In this document: positions 1 to 12,084 of the stretch, piece after piece
Layout of the letters: the number at the start of each line of letters is the position of its first letter
How positions within the stretch are numbered: position 1 is the stretch's first letter
Source: Hemicentrotus pulcherrimus
Taxonomy: Eukaryota > Echinodermata > Echinoidea > Camarodonta > Strongylocentrotidae
Direction: 5' to 3'
DNA length: 64,000 nt
Assembly (NCBI GenBank): GCA_003118195.1
Contig: BEXV01001154.1
Coordinates: 1-64,000, forward strand
The notes under the pieces: generated by a model
Told to the model about the DNA's origin: nothing
The model's input: the letters and a program-made list of their open reading frames with translations, nothing else
Databases searched by the model: none
Made by a program: the position numbers and the translations under genes

Positions 1-433
1 GGTAAGAAATTCCTGAATCCGCAACTGTTAAGTAAATACAAAAAGAACGATAGAAAAGAGTTTTTCTGATGATAAGACCATACTCAACATGTTCAAATTA
101 GTAATGGAAATTCACTAAAGAAAATCACCTTTATTAAACTTGAAATAATCACCACAGACTTGAATGCAGCTAAGATTTGTTCTCTCTCTCATTCTGTAAT
201 CTATGCTTCACTTCTAATTCTACACTAATCACTAAATAAATAAATGAAAAACTTAATTTATTTAATAAAAAATTGTAAATATGATTATGAATTTATGAAA
301 CATAAATGCCGACGTATATTTAGAACCGTTATTGACAGTCCAGAACCACTCATTTTGAACGAGGCAGTATATTTCTTAGTAATGTCACTACAAGATGAAA
401 TAAGGCATTCATTATCATGTTATTTCATCTCAC

Positions 434-497
434 CCTGCTTGTAATGTATCACTGCTTTCCAGTCCTCCGGTTGAATTATCCTCAGATGATGATGCGC
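434..497 (-). CDS. Gene A tentative small exon
   Basis: A phase-1 acceptor (TTCATTCCCTCATGACAG) is followed by 64 bp encoding GASSSEDNSTGGLESSDTLQ and then a GTGAGA donor. It is polar and probably disordered. The only evidence is good splice borders and a matching phase; it could be chance. Confidence 0.35.
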
Positions 498-2128
498 CTG
501 TCATGAGGGAATGAAGTCAGTTTGAATGAGAAACAAAAATTGAATAGAAAACATGTGTAATAATCTCTGGCATTCACTGTATCTCTATTTTTTTTAAAAG
601 TTCTCAAATGTAATTACTTCGCTCGAGTTTCCTTGGATAATGTCATCCAATTGCGTTATTTTTTGTTCAAACAACAATATACGTATATATCAATTTAGTT
701 TTTAGAACATTTCTGGCAGTGATAACCTTACTTTTTTAATATTTCCAAAGTAGCAAACAAAAAGAAGGGTGATTAGCTTCACATTATAAGTATTTCAAAA
801 AGAAGCCAAAAGTGGGATAGAAGTTATATAGTATAATCATGTTAAAACGAAATGGGGTTGAAAAGGAAAATGATATTTGAAAATAAAATCTTACCACCCT
901 GAGCCTGTATTCCAAAATTCATCCAGTTAGGAATGATCCTCTGCATCCACTGACGTGTCTCTGCTTTCTTCTTCCGCTCCCGCTCTGCTGATCGTATCTC
1001 ACTTTCTAGTTGAAGTTTGGTTCTCAACTTCCCGGTCTCTCGCTCAAGTTGTTCAAATCGCTCTATGTCTTCCTTTCTTGTGTTCTTTAATTCCTCCACT
1101 TGCTGTCTTAAAGTCGTATCATTTCGTTCGTTCTCTGCTAGCATTTCCGGCAAAGTATCTACACGATGTTGCTTAGACTCGATTTCTGTCGTCAGTTGTG
1201 CTGCCAGTGAGCGCTTCTCCTGTTCGCCTCTTGCTCTTTCTTCCTCTCCTTCTTTCTTTAATTCTTCAACTTGCTGTTTTAGAGACGTCTCGTTTCGCTC
1301 TTTCTCCTCTAGCAATTCTGTCAAAGTGTCTACACGCTGTTGCTTAGACTCGATTTCTTTCGTCATTTCTGCCGCCAGTGAGCGCTTCTCCTGTTCACCT
1401 CTTGCTCTGTCTTCCTCTCCTTTCTTTAATTCTTCAAATTGCTGTCTAAGAGACATCTCGTTTCGCCTTTTCTCCTCTAGCAATTCTGTCAAACTGTCTA
1501 CTTGATGTTGTTTAGACTCGAGTTTCTTCGTCATTTCAGCTGATAGTGAGCGCTTCTCTTGTTCAACCCTTGCTCTGTCGTCCTCCATTTCGGTCTGTAG
1601 TCGCTCAACCTCACGTCTTGCCAGCTTTATTTCCTTCATCAGTTCATTTAGTGCTAACACACTGTCACCTTCTTGAAGGCATCCATGTATCAGGTCAAGC
1701 CACTTCAACCGATCCATATCTGAGAGAGTGTCCCAAGGCGGAGCAAGTTCGTAGATATCAGTGATTCCTTGAAGATTTAAATCAGTTTTCGCTTTCTGGA
1801 TGGCTTCACGTCTCTTCATAGAAAGTATGGCACAGAGAGGGACGCGACCTATCCATTTGCATGAAACATCAATGATTTTATTAGAAATTACATCTAGTGT
1901 CATGATGATTTTATGACTACTATTTACCACACATACGTCGCCTTATCTCCCTTGGGGTGGGGTGGGGGCGGGTGTATGGGTGTACTTTGAAACAAATAAA
2001 TGGGGAGAATCTGCAAAACTTCATTTTTCTCTGTTTGTGTTTTTCAATATTCTCATTAAATTCGTTAAGTGAAATTGTTATGAATAAACCGCCATATTCA
2101 AACTGTGTAATGAGAGAAGTAAGCAGGG

Positions 2129-2162
<34 letters not shown>

Positions 2163-5100
2163 TAATAAAGAAGAGAGACGACAGAGAAGTCGGAAGGACC
2201 AATCAGGCTTCTAATCGGTCGGTCGCCGCTCTAAGTTGTGACCAGGGGCGGCGATCCCGGGGGGGGGGGGTTTTTTTCAAAATTTGAAAAAAGGGCCCCC
2301 AAAATGTATAGCAAATACTGACTAAAAAATGCGACACACTTTGAGGCACTGGAGAGCCTAAGAGTGCAGCGTTTAGACAAAAAAAAACAAAAAAACTTCT
2401 CACTCGGGAGTAGTCCAGAATCTGGCGTATTTAATTTTTGATCTCTACCACACAAACGCTACCTCTCCCTACTTACTTCCTACCAGCCGATGATGCCGTG
2501 ATCATCAAATTAGGACGCCCGGCTGGGCTGGTGAGCATAATTATGAGTTTGATGATAACGCCATCTTTGACGGCTTGAATCAAGTGTGTAGGGAAATTAT
2601 AAAGGACCGTGCAGATTCTGGACTAACTCGGGAGCTAAACCCCCTCGCATAATATCCTTCAAAATGAACAAGTAAATACCGAGAAAAGTGAATTGCGAAA
2701 AAAGTATATTGCTTGTTTTTATACTCTAGTTTTGCTAAGTAATGTAAACAAAACCAAAACTTAAAAAGCCCGTGAGGGGTAGTTACTTCCGTCACCTTCA
2801 ACCCTCTAATTCACTATGCTCCTTTGCACTTGCGTATTGATTAGGGGCGAGGGCGAAGTTCCCCCCTCCAAAAATAAAATTCAAACGTGGTTTATTTATA
2901 ATTTGATACCATTGATTTTTTTTTGTTGCTGAAATGGGATTTTCCCCTGAGCTTCCGCGGGCTATGTCCCCTGGACCCCACCAAGAGCCCTAAGGCGGGC
3001 CCCTGGCTGCTTATCTGACCGTAATTAAATGCCTAAAATGTCTGAGCTTCGGGGGCTCTGCCCCTGGACCCCACCAAGGACCCTAAGGCGCCCCTGGATG
3101 CTCATCTGATCGTAATTTAATGCCTAGACCGTTGGGCTTGTGGGGCTCCGCCCCCTTAACACCAATAAGTGACCTGCATATGAGTGCATGTCACAAATAA
3201 GGTATCAAAAGATGCTCATCTGGCTGTAATTGAATGCCCAAAATCCCTGAACTTCTGGGGGCTCCGCCCCATGGATGCCCATCTGACCTTAATTTAATGC
3301 CTAAAACCCCTGAGCTTCCGTAGGCTCCGCCCCTAAATGCTTTAATATCTGACCTTAATGAAATGCCTAAAACCCCTGCGTTTCAGGGGCTCTGCCCCTT
3401 GACCCCACGCCGGGCTTTGCCTCTGGACCTCACGCCAATTTACGCTCCACTTGCTTTGCTCGCTTTAATCGTAAATACTTAAGCCCCCCCCCTCCCCACT
3501 TTGAAAAACGTTGCAAGGTCCTGCACACTAAAAATTAATGGTAAAAATTTGCACCCTATAGGGTGCAGACCGCTGCTACAATAGCAGCCACCTATAGGGT
3601 GCAATTTTGCAGACTTGCACCCTTAGAGGTGCAAAAGAGCACCCTTAGGGGTGCAAACGAGCACCTTAGGGGTGCAGACCGCTCAATCTACAATAGCAGC
3701 CACGTATTGCAGACTTGCATCCTATAGGTGGCTGCTATTGTAGCAGCGATCTCCACCCCAAATGTACCCCTATTTCTTAGTGTGTGCGTATCATGTAAGA
3801 GTGGTGGTGATGCAGATTTTTGCTCATCACGCCACTGTGTGAAATTTACCCCGGCTCATAATGTTACTCATTTATTCATCACGTCATTTATCCATTCTTT
3901 TAATCAATACGGATTATGAGGTGGTGTATATCACCGCATTGTGGTGTATAGTGTGTATCAAAAGTGCAATTGTGTTTTAATGCACAATATTGAATTGAAT
4001 TGAATTGATTTATTCACCACCATTGAAAACATTGAAACAAAAGATAAATGTACAATGACAATGTCAATATAACATAAATGCATGACATGAATTATAAAAA
4101 TATACATGTTCTACAGCGATATACATGTACAGTGTACATTATGACAAATATAAAGTAAACTTTGCTTCAAGAGTAAAACAATAAATGACTATTTACAATG
4201 AGTTTGTGATCGATGGTAAAATAGAGTAAAAAATAGCACATGAGCTAGTCGAGTCTGACTCTCGTTATCTAAAGCCTAAAATAAAGTTAATTTAAATATA
4301 CATGATGGGTTTCCAAATCTTATAAATAAGATTTGTGTATAATATTAAAATGAGACTGGTAACTATATACAACTAAATAGCTACGAGGTTATGATTCGTG
4401 GTTTTCAATTAAGAGTAATTTTGTAAGTTTTTTACGAAAAGAGGTTCTTGATCTCTCAATTCTTAGATCAGTAGGAAGCATATTCCAAAAATTACTTCCC
4501 ACAAACGAAACAGAAAACTTTCCTTGGTCCGTTTTGAATAAAGGAAGACGTAATTGTCGACCCGTTTTTTGTCTCGTGGAATATTCATGTTGTATCATAC
4601 TGCAATAATTTTTTAAGGAATGAGGTAATCGTTCATTTATCAAATCAATCACAAAAGTACAAATAAATAATTTATGCAATTTATAAACATTCAACAAGTT
4701 GAGGTCATGAAACAGTGCATTAGTATGAGAACGATGTGGCTTGAAAGTTATAGCACGTACAGCCATCTTTTGAGTATAAAATATACTATAAATATATTGT
4801 TTGAAGATACACTTTCATATGTATTCAGTATATTGTCCTACCTACCAGAATAAGGGGCAAACTCACCTGTTACCTCCTTTATCACATTGAACCATTGTGA
4901 GAAATATTCAATATAAACCGGGCTGAAGATAGAAATCAGAAAATGCATCGATTCAGAATCATTATTAATCACATGATGATGATTATAGGGTTAATGATAA
5001 CAAAAATGCATAAAATTTGATTCTGCATCACAAACGGAATTAACAAAAGACTTAACTCCGTTTCGTTGACAATCAGCCGGAGAGGAAAGATTTCGTGCAT

Positions 5101-8100
5101 GGCTGATTGTCAACGAAACGGAGTTAAGTCTTTTGTTAATTCCGTATGTTGCTACGACAGGCAGCCAGTGAAAACGAATTCGTTTAATAAATTTATGGAA
5201 ATGCAAGCACTACTTTAAACAAACAGAACTTTGTTATTCCTTACTCATTTTTCCTGATTGATGTGTCATATGAAAGGGCAGAAACTCAACGTTCACACTA
5301 AGACAAAATGGTGCAACTATGCACATTTAGGGGTTCAAACCAATGCAGGAATAGCAGCACCTTTAGGGGTTAAATCCTGCACCCCTTTTAAAGGTGCAAT
5401 CCTGCACCCTTTAAAAGGGTGCCAGATTGATCCTTTTAGGGGACATGTTAGTACCCTTTATGGTTCAATTCTGCACCTTTAGGGGTGCAAACCGATGCAA
5501 AAATAGCAGCACCTTTAGGGGTTAAATCCTGCACCCTTTAAGGAGGGTGCCAGATTGCAACTTTTAGGAGACATGTTAGTACCCTTAATGTTTCAATCCT
5601 GCTCCATTAGGGGTGCAAACCGATGCAATAACAGCACCTTTAGGGGTTCATTCCCGCACCCTTTAAAAGGTGTAATTCTGCACCCATACTAGCTGGAGGA
5701 ATACTCGTGAAATTTGCTCGTACAGAAATACATATTAAACATGCATGTTGTTTCTTTGTTAGTAATCATAACATCAATATATCTATTGCTAAAACGTGAA
5801 TGTAATTGTAACATGATCAGACAAAATAATCTATTGGTTAATGATCATGCCGAAGGAAAAAACAAATCAAAAAAATTGATTTGCATTTTCATAATTAGCT
5901 TACCAAATCATGATAACTGTATTTGTATGTAAACACGTGTAAAGTAATCATGAACAGGCATGCATATGCAAACTTTTATTTTGCACCCTTTTTTGGTCGA
6001 TAGGGTTCATTTTTTTCTTTTGTGGGGAGGGTGCAGAATCTTATATTGCACCCTTCTTTGAACCCCTTTTCCTTCAATAGGGTTCATTTTCATGTAAAGG
6101 GTGCAAACTCTTATTTTGCACCCTTTTTTGCACCCCTTTTTCTTAGAGTGTTCTAGAAATGTGATTTTCTCTTTGAATTTCAGATATCGTCCGCCAAATG
6201 ACTTTTTGGTTTTATTGTGTCATTTATTAATTATAAATTTGACTAAGTTATGACAAAACATCGCTAATTCTCGGTTTTTTTTCTGGGACGCAATGTACGC
6301 CAGTAGTGATAAGCGAAACAAAATTAAGTTAATTCCCTTACGTTAATTTTGTTTCATTTTTGAACACGTGCGCTTGCGTGTGCGTGCGTGTGCGTGTGCG
6401 TGTGTTATATTATTCTCCTTTTTTGCTAATTGCTTTGTGAATAATTTAAGAAAACGAAATTAAACTCTGAATTTGTATGGAATTATTTACATCGATTATT
6501 TATGTAATGATTAATTTTGAATGAAATCTCTAATAGAAACAAAATATGGTAAAAAAGCTTGTGTGCGTGTGTGTCTGTGCTTTTTTTTTAAATATATTTT
6601 TTTTAAATAAATATGTTTACATACCAATCAGATAAGATTATTTACACCTGGGACCAACTTTTAATATCACCATCCGAAAGACGTGACTCAGTTTCGAACC
6701 TGGGTCCGATTATATCACGTATGCCACATGTTATAAGTATCTAAATAACTTCTTTGTACAAGACTCCCTTAATTAATAGGACATGAAGAAATGTGCAAGG
6801 AAACGCGAACATTATTTGGAAAGTGCTATGAAAAAAAAGGAAAATTCAGAGAAGCACATTGGTGAAAGTTTGGGCAATTTTGGGGCAACGGTCCGATGCT
6901 ACCCACCCGATATAACATGACTAGCAATAAACCTGTACTTGAAGTAATTGTTTGAACTCTGTTACAAATTTTTTTATCATAATCAGTGTTTCAGTCCTAA
7001 TTAATTAATTGATTAATTCTTGATAATTGTTTCTTATTATTAATATGCACGTTTACGGCACTTTGATCAAATTGATAAAACCAGGTTTTATTACACGTGT
7101 AAATGATTCGTTTTTAGATTTGCGATAATTTTTTTTTTATTTGATTAGAGTCAAATTATATATAGCCCATAAGAACATGTAGAGCGAAAAAAAAATGATA
7201 CTCACTCAATTAACAGCACCATACATCGAACCCTCTCATCAAGGTCTTTTACATCTTTGACTTTGGCCGAACCTGGTAAGATGGTAAGAGAGAACGTGTT
7301 TGATACATTGTGCATGATCACCTTTTGGATACTATGAACATGATATTTCAGCCTCTTGTGGAGTTTTATAACTAAAAAATAATACAATATTCCAGAATAG
7401 CACATGTTAATGAATTGTTTGTACAATAATATTTAAGGTAACCACACAATATACTATTTTATGGTAATAGAAACAGTGAATATAATGCTTTTCATGAAGA
7501 CATCTTAAATGGGTTTGAGGGAGCCAACATAATGATGAATCAATGATTCTTTGTAGGCCTATACATATAATGCTATCTGATAATTTTGTAAGAATTGCAG
7601 TGGGCGGTATTGGTACAGTTCCAAAACCAGAAATAAAAATACCATAATAAAAAAGGACAAAATAATGATGTTTGAAAAAGCTCAAGATATCATTCCCTGT
7701 AATGAAATCGTGCATTTATATATCTGAGCTTCATGATACTGAAAATATATTTTATAAATGCTTGTTAGGGCCCATTATGTTTATCCCAATATGCTTTTGA
7801 AATCGAAAATGTTAATTATATGATTATTCGCAGTTCCTTTCTAATAATCCCAATGTGGTGATCTGACGATTGAGCATGTTCGAAACATGTGTTTCTACAA
7901 TTTGAATAGACACATGTATGCCCATCATGCAAACAAAACTTGCTGCTGTCTCCCAACGAATTACATCAGGCAGGTCAGGTATATGGTCACAGTCAAACAT
8001 ACACACGATCTAACCAATGTTTTTTTTTTTCCATATATATGACATGTTAAATTAATCAACGGTTTACACTTTTTTTGTATTCGTTTGTGTTGATTTGATT

Positions 8101-10190
8101 CCGTTCTTTAAAATACAAATATGATATACTCCGCTCTATGTTTTGATGTGCCATGTATTGTTTACTGTTTAAACAATGACTTTATACAAGAACACTAGTG
8201 TTTACATACCCCCCTCCCCCCTTCGGACGATGATGGTATGTCATGGTTCATACCCTTAATATACCGACAATAGAAAGATATATATTAAATATAATTAAAC
8301 AATTCAAGCGACCGAGTATTATGACGATGTTGCAAAAAACGTATGATTGCAATGTAGTACCCTACCAACGTATTTAGGTAAATCAAGCCCAATTAGGATC
8401 ATACGTGGTTTAGTAAAGGATTTCCTGGCGAAATTTGCGAGTTTTTGATTTGAATTCATTTACTTTGCATTTAAGTTAGCGCAGATCGGCTTTGCCATGC
8501 CAATTATGATTCAATTTTCCCGTTTTGGTATTAGATTTAGGATTTTGGTCGAATGGTTTTATAGATCTGTCATTTAATTTAGAGACTGCTCAACTAGCAT
8601 TCAAATCAATCGTCACTTGTCGAGGCGTCATTTTTGTCATTCAAATTAACAACTGTCATTCGTATTCGAATTATGTTCATTCAAATTAAATGCATGATTG
8701 CCATCAGGGTCTTTTCTGTTATTCCATTATTAATTTTGAGGACAATGCATAAGGGTGTAGTCAGACATTGAGGTAATGCTTCGGTCACAAAGGTTCGATA
8801 ATTTCGTACGAATCTCCCTGTTTTTCCTTTGTCTTCCCGAATTTCCATTGTCTCAAAATCGTTCGTAAGGCGTTCATAGCAGTTCGTAATTGTATTTGTG
8901 ACCAAGGCTTCAAGAGGGGGCGAAATCAAGGGATATGGCATTTCTGCATGGACATGTACATATACCCGGAAAAAGTGGGGATACAAAATACCTACCCCAG
9001 TCACAATATTGTACCCTTCCTTCATGATGAAACACAAGTCAAACAACTTCCTTACATGAAAATTTACAACAATATTGAGACCATCAAGTCCGTAGATGTA
9101 AGTCGTTTTTTCTTTTTACCAATATCTGATGAATCTTAAAGTATAAACAGTGTGTAAATGCCGCAATAAATAAAAAATGATGAAATACACATGGAAAAAA
9201 AAATAATTTTGAAAGAAAAAGAATGAGCTATAAAAAGTATGTAATAAACAAGAAATGTATATTGACCTTCAATTTATGTGCACAAAGTGCTAATTCGAAT
9301 GCTAAAAGTACACCTTCGCCATGTCATAAATCGTGTTGCGCCAAATAGTGAAAGAAGCACATTATTCATTAATTTGAATGAGACATACATAGATTCCAAC
9401 GAAAACTTCATAGATTTGAAAACTAGAAAGAGGAGTATAAACCCAACATATATCTGACAGCACTAATATCGTCGAATTTGAACGCAAAACAAATTATTTT
9501 AAATGACAAACTCGCGAATTTGGCCAAAAATCCTATAAAACCGCCATAATAATACAAACACGTAGTTGGGTACAAATCCTCTCATTTTGGGCACGTGGGC
9601 ATTAGTGCTTATAGACAATGAATAATAAAATAGGAAATAAGAATACATTATTTGTTTTACCCAACATTATTAAGAGTGTATATACATTCTACAAAATGCT
9701 AGTGTATTGAGGGCGAAAGAGCATATTGCGTTAACAGTAATACTAAACACATACATTGCCTATTCATTATTTTAGCGAAACCATACCTTAGGGTAAGGAA
9801 ATATCTTTCATCCCATAGACACGGGTTCAATTAAGGTATAGGCCTATTTTCATTTCAATTACAACAAACACACACACAAAAAAAACACTGAATTTTTCCA
9901 ATATACAAACCAGGGGGACTTGATGTGATGACAGATATAGAATCTGTGAGGTATTCCTCCTGATTCTCAGTAAGCTTGCTCGCCTCTATGTCTCCATAAA
10001 GAACGCGTCTCAGGGCAGGGACAATAATACGGGGCACACGCCCGTACAGATCAACCATACCTATGTCAAGCCTATCAGAAAACACCACTCGTTCATCATC
10101 AAAAGGAACGGCCTTGCCTGGTTTGTACGACAAGATTTTATGTCGTAATGTTTCGATCCTCCTCTCGAAATACGCATTTGAAGAAGCCAT
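434..10190 (-). CDS. Gene A: unnamed protein with repeated coiled coil (3' end beyond window)
   Basis: Proposed exons (minus strand): 9911-10190 with the start ATG, 7206-7272, 895-1919 (or 1916), and a tentative 64-bp exon 434-497; phases agree at each join (1, 2, 1, 2). The start has a good context (AAAATGG). The first exon encodes MASSNAYFERRIETLRHKIL and goes on into a region with RVPRIIVPALRRVLYGDIEA; no family is recognised. The large exon begins with a helical, non-repetitive part (ELAPPWDTLSDMDRLKWLDL) that could be a small helical bundle. It then has a Glu/Lys-rich coiled coil made of 56-57 residue units (KRSLAAEMTKEIESKQQRVD is one core). Function is unknown. Gene A lies on the same strand as gene B, with about 10 kb of repeats between them. 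Confidence 0.6.
895..1919 (-). CDS. Gene A coiled-coil exon with internal 168/171-bp tandem repeats
   Basis: A single open stretch ends at a phase-1 donor (CAG GGT G|GTAAGA) at 895. Acceptors TAAATAG or AGTAG at 1917-1921 give the phase needed after exon 7206-7272. Within it the coiled coil is tandemly repeated. The marker 'gtgagcgcttctc' recurs on the plus strand at about 1207, 1378 and 1546, spacings of 171 and 168 bp, and a more diverged unit lies at about 1040-1200. A 168-bp unit is 56 residues, exactly eight heptads, so unit gain or loss keeps the coiled-coil register; the 171-bp unit has one extra residue (EEER instead of EER-type junction). High identity at the DNA level points to recent duplication or gene conversion. 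Confidence 0.75.
2128..2154. repeat. (GA)n microsatellite followed by G-run
   Basis: About 13 GA units, then nine G, in an intron of gene A. The rest of 1957-2900 holds G/T homopolymers (2259-2277) and no gene that I can support. Confidence 0.9.
2940..3480. repeat. Tandem repeat, units of roughly 60-105 bp, with ggggctctgcccct core
   Basis: Degenerate units share 'ctgagcttccgggggctc', 'tgcccctggacccc' and 'gctcatctgaccgtaattta'. The unit starts recur at about 2950, 3045, 3140, 3245, 3305 and 3375. The same units reappear at 16020-16240, so the array is part of a dispersed family. Confidence 0.75.
3529..3784. mobile_element. MITE-like element with CACACTAA ends and GGGTGCA repeats
   Basis: It starts cacactaaaaattaa and ends atttcttagtgtg, giving short terminal inverted repeats. 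Inside are many copies of gcaccc/gggtgc and a larger inverted pair (3575-3603 against 3717-3745, caatagcagccacctatagg). It has no coding capacity. Confidence 0.6.
3995..4770 (-). mobile_element. LINE 3' end, CR1/L2-like non-LTR retrotransposon
   Basis: An open frame on the minus strand (4766-4389) encodes a typical C-terminus of CR1/L2-group reverse transcriptase polyproteins: LFHDLNLLNVYKLHKLFI, YSTRQKTGRQLRLPLFKT, FVGSNFWNMLPTDLR and SFRKKLTKLLL. Behind it lies a 3' tail of about 390 bp ending near 3995 in short repeats of TTGAA/TTCAA (AATTGAATTGAATTG), as is usual at the 3' ends of this group. The element is 5'-truncated, so it is a dead copy. It sits inside an intron of gene A in the same orientation. 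Confidence 0.75.
4991..5206 (-). mobile_element. Possible second LINE fragment with FHWLPV motif, interrupted by a hairpin
   Basis: The minus-strand peptide FIKRIRFHWLPVVATYGINK resembles the 'LHWLPV' motif near the end of CR1/L2 reverse transcriptases. The coding sense ends at a perfect 44-bp inverted repeat (5035-5144), which folds the sequence back on itself. It is probably a fragment rearranged after insertion. The family call rests on one motif. Confidence 0.4.
5035..5144. repeat. Perfect 44-bp inverted repeat with 22-nt loop
   Basis: Arm 1 is 5035-5078 (starts cggaattaacaaaagactta, ends aatcagcc) and arm 2 is 5101-5144, its exact reverse complement; the loop is 5079-5100. Pairing does not continue outside the arms. 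It may be a recent fold-back rearrangement or a cloning or assembly inversion. Confidence 0.95.
5293..6152. mobile_element. Larger element of the same CACACTAA / GGGTGCA family
   Basis: It begins cacactaagac at 5293 and ends near cttagagtg at about 6152, with GGGTGCA-type repeats near both ends. At 5330-5690 a higher-order unit (aatagcagcacctttagggg and neighbours) recurs at about 5330, 5484 and 5610. Subterminal repeats at both ends are usual for DNA transposons. The middle (5700-5960) shows no gene. Confidence 0.5.
6153..7205. other. Gene A intron, no gene seen
   Basis: A+T-rich. It holds a short GT/GC-rich tract (6368-6405, gcgtgtgcgtgcgtgtg) and a tRNA-like B-box relic on the minus strand near 6690 (AGGTTCGAAAC). 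Nothing else was recognised. Confidence 0.6.
7273..9910. other. Gene A intron, no convincing gene
   Basis: A+T-rich intronic sequence. Short open stretches exist on the minus strand (7824-8006 and 8681-9046) but have no paired splice sites and no recognised motif. Confidence 0.55.
9911..10190 (-). CDS. Gene A first coding exon
   Basis: It opens with ATG at 10188-10190 in the context TCAAAATGGCT (A at -3, G at +4) and stays open for 93 codons to a donor (CCT G|GTTTGT) at 9911. The residues are mixed and look like a folded domain (KPGKAVPFDDERVVFSDRLD, then IGMVDLYGRVPRIIVPALRR). It joins in frame to the small exon 7206-7272 (GSAKVKDVKDLDERVRCMVL). The 5' flank up to the N gap at 10689 shows no TATA box that I would trust. 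Confidence 0.6.
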
Positions 10191-10688
10191 TTTGAATGAC
10201 TACCTGCCTACGTTTGAAGAGGAACAGAATAGCCAAATGCAATTGATTTAATCAGTATATTCATGCAATGCAAATGTTACTGTTCAATATATGTCTTCTA
10301 CAGACTCTACAGGTTCAAAACCGCATCAACTAAAAAATAGCAATAATACTAGTGGGCTCTTGTCTGTCAGACTTGACACTCCTGGCGCTTATTCACCTAT
10401 GAAATTCGATAACATTACAAATAATAATGCAAGTGTATTTGTACTGATCGGAACGAGGCTTATTTTTTAGTAAGGATAGGGTCAATAAGCGATGGACTTT
10501 GTACTTTCAGTGTTGTCAAAATATTGTTATAAAAACATTAAAACCCCTATAAATCCTATAGTTTAATATTACATATTAGTATCCGTATCAGACATCTGAC
10601 CAGTTGTTTTACACGATCATATTACACTCGTTTGTATTGCTAAAAGGCAGTGGCGTAAATCCGTACCGAGGAGTGGGGGGATGACCCG

Positions 10689-11359
10689 NNNNNNNNNNNN
10701 NNNNNNNNNNNNNNNNNNNNNNNNNNNNNNNNNNNNNNNNNNNNNNNNNNNNNNNNNNNNNNNNNNNNNNNNNNNNNNNNNNNNNNNNNNNNNNNNNNNN
10801 NNNNNNNNNNNNNNNNNNNNNNNNNNNNNNNNNNNNNNNNNNNNNNNNNNNNNNNNNNNNNNNNNNNNNNNNNNNNNNNNNNNNNNNNNNNNNNNNNNNN
10901 NNNNNNNNNNNNNNNNNNNNNNNNNNNNNNNNNNNNNNNNNNNNNNNNNNNNNNNNNNNNNNNNNNNNNNNNNNNNNNNNNNNNNNNNNNNNNNNNNNNN
11001 NNNNNNNNNNNNNNNNNNNNNNNNNNNNNNNNNNNNNNNNNNNNNNNNNNNNNNNNNNNNNNNNNNNNNNNNNNNNNNNNNNNNNNNNNNNNNNNNNNNN
11101 NNNNNNNNNNNNNNNNNNNNNNNNNNNNNNNNNNNNNNNNNNNNNNNNNNNNNNNNNNNNNNNNNNNNNNNNNNNNNNNNNNNNNNNNNNNNNNNNNNNN
11201 NNNNNNNNNNNNNNNNNNNNNNNNNNNNNNNNNNNNNNNNNNNNNNNNNNNNNNNNNNNNNNNNNNNNNNNNNNNNNNNNNNNNNNNNNNNNNNNNNNNN
11301 NNNNNNNNNNNNNNNNNNNNNNNNNNNNNNNNNNNNNNNNNNNNNNNNNNNNNNNNNNN
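10689..11359. other. Assembly gap (671 N)
   Basis: Unresolved bases in the 5' flank of gene A. The left edge is a G-rich repeat start (accgaggagtggggggatg). Open frames running through the N are artefacts. Confidence 0.99.
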
Positions 11360-11604
11360 GCACATGCCAAATTTGACAACCATAAAGTAAAAGATTTGGA
11401 CGTATTTCGAAATACTGGCAGCTGCAAACTGTATTATGTTGTATTATAATGAACTCCGAAATAAGACTACACACTTTCAAGTAGTAACATAACGATTGAT
11501 CATTTCGTCAGGAAGATGCGAACTCTTTATTTTTAGTCCCATCACTTTGATGTATAATGGTACTACCACAGGAACATCAACAAAAATGTTTCATTGGAGG
11601 AGCA

Positions 11605-12077
11605 GGGACTTGATAGACAAGGACTGGAATCAAGCCGTTCTCCTTTGACCCCATGCTCCACGCCGCCGAAAAGTTATGCGCTAATCTGCAACTGGTAGAA
11701 TAAAAGAGCACATGGAATTTCAGGATTTGGAATTCCTACATCAGAAAATGGTATCACAGCAATTGTTCGCTGTCCCTTCGAATGATTTATCATCCACTGT
11801 TGAATGTGTAATGAGTAGAACAAGCGAACACAAACTATAAAGGTTTTGATTTACACTGAAATTTTGCCGGAATATAATTTGATATTTTGTAATAAATGTA
11901 AAACTGGTGCCTGGCTTCCGAAAGTCCCTGCAGTGGAAGCGCGGTTCGGAGCATGGAACTTCAAAGCCCAGTGGAATGTTACACATCCCATTGTTACGCT
12001 TTAGAACTCACGAATGCGTTAAATAAATTACAAGAATTTCGCCGGCTTGATTCAAGTCCTTGTCTATCAAGTCCCTG
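11605..12077. mobile_element. Non-coding element with about 35-bp terminal inverted repeats
   Basis: The left end cagggacttgatagacaagg (from 11605) is matched in reverse by cttgtctatcaagtccctg ending at about 12077, with inner agreement to ggcttgattc. The interior of roughly 400 bp is non-coding, so it is a MITE-like element. Confidence 0.75.
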
Positions 12078-12084
12078 TCTTAAG

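Noticed and set aside
1017..1505. 162-codon Ser-rich plus-strand frame
   Set aside because: Antisense of the repeated coiled-coil exon of gene A.
3540..5690. Repeated GGGTGCA words considered as a CRISPR-like array
   Set aside because: Unit lengths vary, repeats face both ways and spacers are not unique; this is a eukaryotic transposon family.
7824..8006. 60-codon minus-strand frame, considered as a gene A exon
   Set aside because: The upstream AG lacks a pyrimidine tract and there is no donor before the stop.
8681..9046. 121-codon minus-strand frame in the gene A intron
   Set aside because: No splice borders in a fitting phase and no recognised motif; the small exon 7206-7272 already joins in frame without it.
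10609..11480. Long open frames across 10.6-11.5 kb
   Set aside because: They run through the 671-base N gap.
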